12,206 nucleotides of DNA from positions 1 to 12,206 of the forward strand of contig DNQL01000195.1 in the NCBI GenBank assembly GCA_003500765.1, in the 5' to 3' direction. The first letter of the stretch is position 1. Every line of letters begins with the position of its first letter. Under the pieces are notes generated by a model. The model was not told where the DNA came from, searched no databases, and worked only from the letters and a program-made list of their open reading frames with translations. This stretch comes from Elusimicrobiota bacterium (GTDB taxonomy: Bacteria > Elusimicrobiota > Elusimicrobia > Elusimicrobiales > UBA9959). The translations under genes and the position numbers were made by a program. Shown here piece by piece: positions 8,434-12,206 of the stretch.

Positions 8434-9431
8434 AGAAGACCGACGCCTCCTCCAATATACTCGAGGTCTCCGACCTCAAGGTCCATTATCCTCTGCACGG
8501 CGGGCTTTTGATGCGCAAGGTGGGAGAGGTCAAAGCCGTGGACGGCGTTTCCTTCGCGATGAAGGCGGGCGAGACGCTGGGCATGGTGGGCGAGAGCGGC
8601 TGCGGCAAGACCACCATAGGCAAGGCGCTCATCAACCTGGCGCCGGTCACCGCCGGTAAGATAATGTTCCCGGGCGCCGGCTGCGAGATGACCAATATCG
8701 CGGGCTTGAGCCGCTCAGAAATGCGCCCCTACCGCTCGCGCATGCAGATGGTCTTCCAGGACCCGTACTCCTCGCTGAACCCGCGCATGTCCGTGGAGGC
8801 CATAGTCGAGGAGCCGCTGCAGATACATAAGCCGGAGATGACGCGCAAGGAGAAGAAGGAGAAGGTGGCCTGGCTGCTGGAGAAGGTCGGCCTGCGCGCG
8901 GCCTACGCCTCGCGCTACCCGCACGAGTTCTCCGGCGGACAGCGGCAGCGCATCGGCCTGGCCCGCGCGCTGGCGACCAATCCCGCTTTCATCATAGCCG
9001 ACGAGCCCGTCTCCGCGCTGGACGTCTCGATACAGGCGCAGATCATCAACCTGCTGCAGGACCTGCAGGAAGAGTTCAGTCTGACCTATCTCTTTATCGC
9101 CCACGACCTCTCGGTGGTGGAGCATATCAGCGACCGCATAGCGGTGATGTACCTGGGCAATATGGTGGAACTGGGGCCGGCGGAAGAAGTGAACAGGAAG
9201 CCGGTGCATCCCTACACCAAGGCCCTGATGTCGGCCGCGCCGCAGCCTAACCCGCATAAGACGCGCGCCGAGCGCGTCATCCTCAAGGGCGACGTGCCCA
9301 GCCCGCTCAACAAGCCTTCGGGCTGCGGCTTCCGCACGCGCTGCCCCATAGCCAAGCCCGAGTGCGCGGTCACCGTGCCCGAGCTGGCCGAGAAGTCCCC
9401 CGGCCACTTCGCCGCCTGCCCCTACGTGTAA
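8430..9431 (+). CDS. ABC importer ATP-binding subunit, OppF/DppF-like
   Basis: This is the second ATPase, 333 residues. It begins at the ATG at 8430, which overlaps the preceding stop by 4 nt; the frame is open far upstream, but only as a shadow of the previous gene. Motifs: Walker A GESGCGKT (54-61), Q110 in [12 protein letters not shown], signature FSGGQRQR (167-174), Walker B FIIADEP (187-193), and H225 in [14 protein letters not shown]. The C-terminal [17 protein letters not shown] and the cysteine group in [16 protein letters not shown] and AACPYV are typical of OppF/DppF. It pairs with the OppD-like subunit as a heterodimer under the two permeases. It is the last gene of the operon; no standard intrinsic terminator follows directly, but a strongly structured intergenic region does. 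Confidence 0.92.
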
Positions 9432-9467
9432 GCAGTCAAAATAGGAACAATTATGCCGGGGTATGTC

Positions 9468-9582
9468 GGCGTGCCAGCACGCAAGACACGGACTCGCGCG
9501 CATAGCGCGTCGGTCCTCGGCTCTCGCTCCTCGCGCTTGCGATGCTCGGAGCTCCGAGGCGGTCTTGCTTAGCTGGCACGCC
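9468..9582. repeat. Inverted-repeat element able to fold as a three-way junction
   Basis: The outer arms are GGCGTGCCAGC (9468-9478) with GCTGGCACGCC (9572-9582), and GCAAGAC (9481-9487) with GTCTTGC (9562-9568): 18 perfect base pairs with a 2-by-3 internal loop. Inside are two more hairpins. The first is GGAC (9490-9493) with GTCC (9513-9516) around CGCGC-ATA-GCGCG (9497-9509). The second is CCTCGG (9515-9520) with CCGAGG (9554-9559), enclosing GCTCC/GGAGC (9526-9530 and 9548-9552) and TCGC-GCTT-GCGA (9531-9542); it shares two bases with the first. Such compact folding is not expected by chance. Whether it acts as RNA or DNA is unknown. Confidence 0.8.
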
Positions 9583-9623
9583 GCCTCCCCCGGCTGTCTC
9601 CTTAGACGACACTTGAGAGGAAA

Positions 9624-9824
9624 GGTTCCCTCGCCGGGCCTTCCGAAGCCACATCGGAGGCTTTCCCCAAGCGGAGCGAGGGAACCGGCACTGCCGGACG
9701 GGCATGAATGTCTGAGGCCCGAGGCGCTATGCGCCCGGGCCGAGTTCGTGCCCGGCCGAGCGCAGCGCAGGGTGCGTTTTAGAAAGCCGAACCCGTGGCG
9801 GAGTGAAGGCCCGGCGAGGGAGCC
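9624..9824. repeat. Inverted repeats with competing partners (three copies of a GCGAGGGA-CC motif)
   Basis: The arm GGTTCCCTCGC (9624-9634) is perfectly complementary to GCGAGGGAACC (9676-9686). The longer arm 9624-9642 is also complementary over 19 positions, with one G-U wobble, to 9806-9824. Only one of these pairings can form at a time. Between them lie further small hairpins: GCC-T-TCCGA with TCGGA-GGC (9638-9661), CCGGC-ACT-GCCGG (9685-9697), and GCCCG with CGGGC around GCGC-TAT-GCGC (9717-9740). The CGGGC arm can instead pair with GCCCG at 9750-9754. Function unknown. Confidence 0.75.
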
Positions 9825-9914
9825 TAAGCGTTTTTCGTGGTGAGCCCCCGCCAGCACCCGGAATAATTGCTCCTGTTTGTAAGTCGTAAGCCGGGGACGG
9901 GGGGCTTTCGCAGG

Positions 9915-9940
9915 TGATATAATATAGGGGGGGGAAGGAG
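9915..9940 (+). promoter_or_regulatory. Extended -10 promoter and ribosome site for nifU-nifS
   Basis: TGATATAAT (9915-9923) is an extended -10 box, TGn followed by a perfect TATAAT. No -35 box is visible about 17 bases upstream, as is usual for extended -10 promoters. Transcription would start near 9930, and AAGGAG (9935-9940) is 7 nt before the ATG, leaving a leader of only about 18 nt. No obvious IscR-type operator is seen. Confidence 0.6.
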
Positions 9941-9947
9941 AGCCGCT

Positions 9948-10781
9948 ATGTGGCAATATACCGATAAGGTCTACGAATATTTCAAGAACCCTAAGAACGT
10001 GGGGGAGATAGAGAACCCCGACGCCGTGGGAGAGATAGGCAGCATAGTCTGCGGCGACGCGCTCAAGCTCACGCTGCGCGTCGAGAAAGGCACCGAGAAG
10101 ATCCTCGACGCCAAATTCAAGACCTTCGGCTGCGCCAGCGCCATCGCCTCCTCCTCGGCGCTCACCGACATGATCAAGGGCAAGACGCTCGACGAAGCCT
10201 CCAGGATAACCAACCAGGACATAGCGGAATTTCTCGGCGGCCTGCCCAGCGAGAAGATGCACTGCTCGGTCATGGGCATGGAGGCGCTCGAGGCGGCGAT
10301 AAACAACTACCGCGGCGGCAAGGCCGGGAAGGTCATCATCGGCGAGAACGAGCGCGTCGTCTGCAAATGCTTCAACGTCACCGAGTCCGCCATACTCAAG
10401 GCCATCAAGGTCAATAAGCTCAAGACCGTGGAGGAAGTTACCAACTTCACCAAGGCCGGCGGCGGCTGCCGCCAGTGCCTGGGAGAGATAGACAAGATCA
10501 TAAAGGACCACTGGGAGCAGGAGGAGCACCGCGACTTCTCCAAAATGACGATGGTGGAGAAGATAAAGCACATCGAGAAGGTGCTGGCCGAGGACGTCAA
10601 CCCCAAGCTCAAGCGCGACGGCGGCTGGATAGAGCTGCTCGACCTCGACGGCATGAAGGTGAAGCTGCGCTTCCTGGGCATGTGCCACGGCTGCCCGTCC
10701 TCCGGCGCCACGCTCAAGAACGTAGTGGAGAAGGAACTCAAAGAGAAGGTCGACCCCGGCCTGATCATCGAGGCGGAGTGA
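9948..10781 (+). CDS. nifU: Fe-S cluster assembly scaffold NifU (full three-domain form)
   Basis: This 277-residue protein is a complete NifU that assembles 2Fe-2S and 4Fe-4S clusters in the cytoplasm for transfer to apo-enzymes. Its three domains are in the classic order. The IscU-like domain (1-125) has C35, C62 and C106, with the assembly aspartate at D37 in VCGDAL. The central BFD-like 2Fe-2S domain (about 136-180) has C139, C141, C174 and C177 in VVCKCFNV and GGGCRQC. The C-terminal Nfu domain (about 205-277) has C246 and C249 in MCHGCPSS. The first three cysteines match the positions known in Azotobacter NifU. It has its own promoter and stops directly against the nifS start. No nitrogenase genes are visible; in several anaerobes and epsilonproteobacteria NifUS is the general Fe-S system, which is the likely role here. 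Confidence 0.95.
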   Translation: MWQYTDKVYEYFKNPKNVGEIENPDAVGEIGSIVCGDALKLTLRVEKGTEKILDAKFKTFGCASAIASSSALTDMIKGKTLDEASRITNQDIAEFLGGLPSEKMHCSVMGMEALEAAINNYRGGKAGKVIIGENERVVCKCFNVTESAILKAIKVNKLKTVEEVTNFTKAGGGCRQCLGEIDKIIKDHWEQEEHRDFSKMTMVEKIKHIEKVLAEDVNPKLKRDGGWIELLDLDGMKVKLRFLGMCHGCPSSGATLKNVVEKELKEKVDPGLIIEAE

Positions 10782-11990
10782 ATGGATAAGGTCTATTACC
10801 TGGACAATAACGCCACCACCCGGACAGCGCCCGAGGTGGAGGAGGCCATGCGGCCTTTCTTCGGCGAGCTCTACGGCAACCCGTCGAGCATGCACTTCTT
10901 CGGCGGCACCAACCAGAAGTACCTGGACCGCGCCCGTGAGAGCGTGGCTAAGCTGCTGGGCGCCGGGCCGGAGGAGATCCTTTTCACCTCCTGCGGCACC
11001 GAAAGCGACTCGACCGCCATCTGGTCGGCGCTGCGCGCCTTCCCGGAAAAGAAGCACGTTATCACCACGAAGGTTGAGCACCCGGCCGTGCTTAATCTCT
11101 GCAAATACCTGGAGACCCAGGGCTACCGGGTCACCTACCTGGGAGTAGACGCCGAGGGACGGCTGAACCTGGACGAGCTCAAGGCCGCCCTCTCGCCGGA
11201 TACCGCCATAGTCAGCATCATGTGGGCCAATAACGAGACCGGAGTCATATTCCCGGTAGAGGACGCGGCCCGGATAACGCACAGCCGCGGCGCGCTGTTC
11301 CATACCGACGCCGTACAGGCCGTCGGCAAGCTGCCGATGAACCTGGCCGAGTCCAAGATAGATATGCTTTCGCTCTCGGGCCACAAGCTGCACGCGCCCA
11401 AGGGCATCGGGGCGCTCTACATAAAGAAGGGAACCCGGTTCTCTCCTTTCCTGATGGGAGGCCACCAGGAGCGGGGCCGCCGCGCCGGGACCGAGAACGT
11501 GCCCTATATCGTGGCCATGGGCCGCGCGGCCGACCTGGCGCTGGAGAAGATGGGCGAGGAGAACGGCAGAGTGAAGGCGCTGCGCGACCGGCTGGAGCAG
11601 GGGCTGGTCAAAGCCGTGAAGAACACCCGCGTCAACGGCGGGGGAGCGGAGCGCCTGCCCAACACCTCTCATATCGGTTTCGAATACGTCGAGGGCGAGT
11701 CCATCCTTATAATGCTGAGCGAGAAGGGCATCTGCGCTTCCTCCGGCTCGGCCTGCACCTCGGGCTCGCTGGAGCCGTCGCATGTAATGATGTCGATGGG
11801 CGTGCCGCAGACCTACGCGCACGGCACCATCCGGTTCTCGCTGAGCGTCTACAGCACGGACGAGGACGTGGACGCCGTGCTGCGCGAGGTGCCGCCGGTT
11901 ATAGAACGCCTGCGCGAGATCTCGCCTTTCGCGGACGGCAAGCCGCTGTTCGGCATGGACGCCTGCGAGCCGCACAAGCACTCCCACTAG
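10782..11990 (+). CDS. nifS: Cysteine desulfurase NifS
   Basis: This 402-residue PLP enzyme removes sulfur from L-cysteine as an enzyme-bound persulfide and hands it to the scaffold encoded upstream. Visible features: the N-terminal YLDNNATTR, H100 in KVEHPAV (stacks on PLP), N151-E152-T153 in WANNETG, D176 and Q179 in HTDAVQAVGK, the Schiff-base lysine K202 in SLSGHKLHAPKGIG, and the active-site C325 in ASSGSACTSGSLEPSHV. K202 and C325 are at the same numbers as in Azotobacter NifS, and the loop is the long group I type. The ATG at 10782 follows the nifU stop with no gap, and GGCGGAG at the end of nifU (10772-10778) can serve as its ribosome site. The last residues, EPHKHSH, are rich in histidine. 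A 34-nt spacer separates it from the tRNA. Confidence 0.95.
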   Translation: MDKVYYLDNNATTRTAPEVEEAMRPFFGELYGNPSSMHFFGGTNQKYLDRARESVAKLLGAGPEEILFTSCGTESDSTAIWSALRAFPEKKHVITTKVEHPAVLNLCKYLETQGYRVTYLGVDAEGRLNLDELKAALSPDTAIVSIMWANNETGVIFPVEDAARITHSRGALFHTDAVQAVGKLPMNLAESKIDMLSLSGHKLHAPKGIGALYIKKGTRFSPFLMGGHQERGRRAGTENVPYIVAMGRAADLALEKMGEENGRVKALRDRLEQGLVKAVKNTRVNGGGAERLPNTSHIGFEYVEGESILIMLSEKGICASSGSACTSGSLEPSHVMMSMGVPQTYAHGTIRFSLSVYSTDEDVDAVLREVPPVIERLREISPFADGKPLFGMDACEPHKHSH

Positions 11991-12001
11991 GCGCCCAAAA
12001 T

Positions 12002-12010
12002 TGGTAGAAT
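12002..12010 (+). promoter_or_regulatory. Possible extended -10 promoter of the tRNA gene
   Basis: TGGTAGAAT (12002-12010) matches an extended -10 box (TGn plus TAGAAT), 14 nt before the mature tRNA 5' end. No clear -35 box is seen within the end of nifS. Confidence 0.45.
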
Positions 12011-12024
12011 AGGTTTTCGATTTT

Positions 12025-12098
12025 GCCCCTGTAGCTCAGTTGGTTAGAGCAATCCGCTCATAACGGATGGGTCGCAGGTTCAAGTCCTGCCGGGGGCA
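12025..12098 (+). tRNA. tRNA with CAT anticodon (tRNA-Ile2 or elongator tRNA-Met)
   Basis: The cloverleaf is complete in 74 nt: acceptor GCCCCTG (12025-12031) with CGGGGGC (12091-12097, one G-U), D stem GCTC/GAGC, anticodon stem ATCCG/CGGAT with loop CTCATAA (anticodon CAT at 12059-12061), variable loop GGGTC, T stem GCAGG/CCTGC with loop TTCAAGT, and discriminator A at 12098. CCA is not encoded. The G1-C72 pair and the absence of three G-C pairs in the anticodon stem exclude initiator tRNA. Pairs C4-G69 and C5-G68 and the general style resemble the tRNA-Ile whose C34 is changed to lysidine so that it reads AUA. AUA is used heavily in this window, which favours that view, but elongator Met cannot be excluded. 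Confidence 0.93.
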
Positions 12099-12106
12099 GT
12101 CAGATT

Positions 12107-12138
12107 AAAAACCGTCCGTTTCACACGGACGGTTTTTT
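12107..12138 (+). terminator. Intrinsic terminator of the tRNA
   Basis: ACCGTCCGT (12111-12119) and ACGGACGGT (12125-12133) form a perfect 9-bp stem with a 5-nt loop, followed by a T run (to 12138). Upstream A residues (12107-12110) pair with the T run and make it partly bidirectional. Confidence 0.92.
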
Positions 12139-12140
12139 AT

Positions 12141-12184
12141 TGCCCCCGGAGCAGGCCGCGGTGCGGCCTGCGGCAGGACTTGAA
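12141..12184. repeat. Inverted copy of the tRNA 3' end, split by a hairpin insertion
   Basis: TGCCCCCGG (12141-12149) plus CAGGACTTGAA (12174-12184) together are the exact reverse complement of the last 20 nt of the tRNA (12079-12098). Between them are 24 extra bases with a perfect hairpin, GCAGGCCG (12151-12158) with CGGCCTGC (12164-12171). CGG occurs on both sides of the insert (12147-12149 and 12171-12173), as a 3-bp duplication would leave. The sequence after 12184 no longer matches the tRNA. Confidence 0.8.
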
Positions 12185-12206
12185 AGCCGGAGCCGCGAGC
12201 CAGCAG

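Larger units (their letters stand above)
9432..9947. other. Gene-free 516-bp region with dense inverted repeats
   Basis: No convincing gene lies here. The region consists of a run of nested GC-rich inverted repeats (9468-9824), then a short G-rich piece with the promoter of nifU. Frames open on both strands through it have arginine- and alanine-rich, repeat-driven compositions and no plausible ribosome sites, so I do not call them. The five-T run at 9831-9835 lies 6 nt after the last stem, too far for a standard terminator. The sub-elements are given separately. It may be a chromosomal repeat family, a structured RNA, or the end structure of the importer transcript. Confidence 0.7.

Noticed and set aside
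9468..9824. CRISPR array
   Set aside because: There are no regularly spaced direct repeats of constant length; the structure is made of inverted repeats.
9825..9840. TTTTT after the last stem of the structured region as an intrinsic terminator
   Set aside because: Six unpaired bases separate stem and T run, and the stem arms are 163 nt apart, so it is not a standard terminator.
9463..9843. A plus-strand frame of 126 codons, and one of 84 codons on the minus strand, in the structured region
   Set aside because: Both follow the inverted repeats, lack ribosome sites and look like translated palindromes rather than proteins.
8715..11987. A minus-strand frame open for about 1090 codons across the second ATPase gene, the intergenic region, nifU and nifS
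   Set aside because: It is antisense to three well-supported genes, has no recognisable motif or ribosome site, and results from GC-rich codon bias that leaves few stops in that frame.
9948..11990. Nitrogen fixation gene cluster
   Set aside because: Only nifU and nifS are present; no nifH, nifD, nifK or nifB is visible, and NifUS serves general Fe-S assembly in many bacteria.
12079..12184. tRNA-end repeat as an integrase attachment site pair
   Set aside because: The copy is inverted and only 42 nt away, with no integrase gene or cargo between; att sites should be direct repeats.

Overview
The window is GC-rich and tightly packed, with short or overlapping gene junctions. It looks like a piece of a Gram-negative, probably anaerobic bacterium: a periplasmic binding protein with an Opp/Yej-type importer, a NIF-type NifU-NifS pair, and a radical SAM/SPASM enzyme. 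A notable trait is heavy use of the AUA isoleucine codon despite the high GC content. An Elusimicrobiota-like host is only a guess from style; nothing in the window fixes the taxon.

Layout. (1) 2-1808, plus strand: the 3' part of a radical SAM/SPASM gene, overlapping a gene for an unrecognised four-helix membrane protein. (2) 1809-2261, minus strand: a single-domain CheY/Rcp-type response regulator whose stop codon abuts the stop of the preceding gene. (3) About 2380-3300: an AT-richer island with different codon use. It holds an unrecognised secreted protein with a Pro/Gly-rich tail and runs into the signal-peptide codons of the next gene. (4) 3177-9431: a five-gene Yej-type peptide importer operon: binding protein, YejB-like permease, an unusually long YejE-like permease, and two separate OppD- and OppF-like ATPases. 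(5) 9432-9947: an intergenic region full of nested inverted repeats, some of them mutually exclusive, followed by a good extended -10 promoter. (6) 9948-11990: nifU and nifS with all key cysteines and the PLP lysine. (7) 12025-12098: a tRNA with CAT anticodon and its terminator, followed by an inverted copy of the tRNA 3' end that is split by a small hairpin insertion.

How the parts work together. The importer operon should bring oligopeptides or peptide-like compounds from the periplasm to the cytoplasm using two ATPases. NifS would supply sulfur from cysteine and NifU would assemble Fe-S clusters, which enzymes such as the upstream radical SAM protein need; that link is general, not operonic. 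The CAT tRNA may be the lysidine-modified tRNA-Ile that reads AUA, which would fit the codon use, but elongator tRNA-Met cannot be excluded.

The two places that ordinary annotation does not explain are the structured intergenic region at 9468-9824 and the inverted tRNA-3'-end copy at 12141-12184. They may belong to one class of palindromic repeat in this genome.
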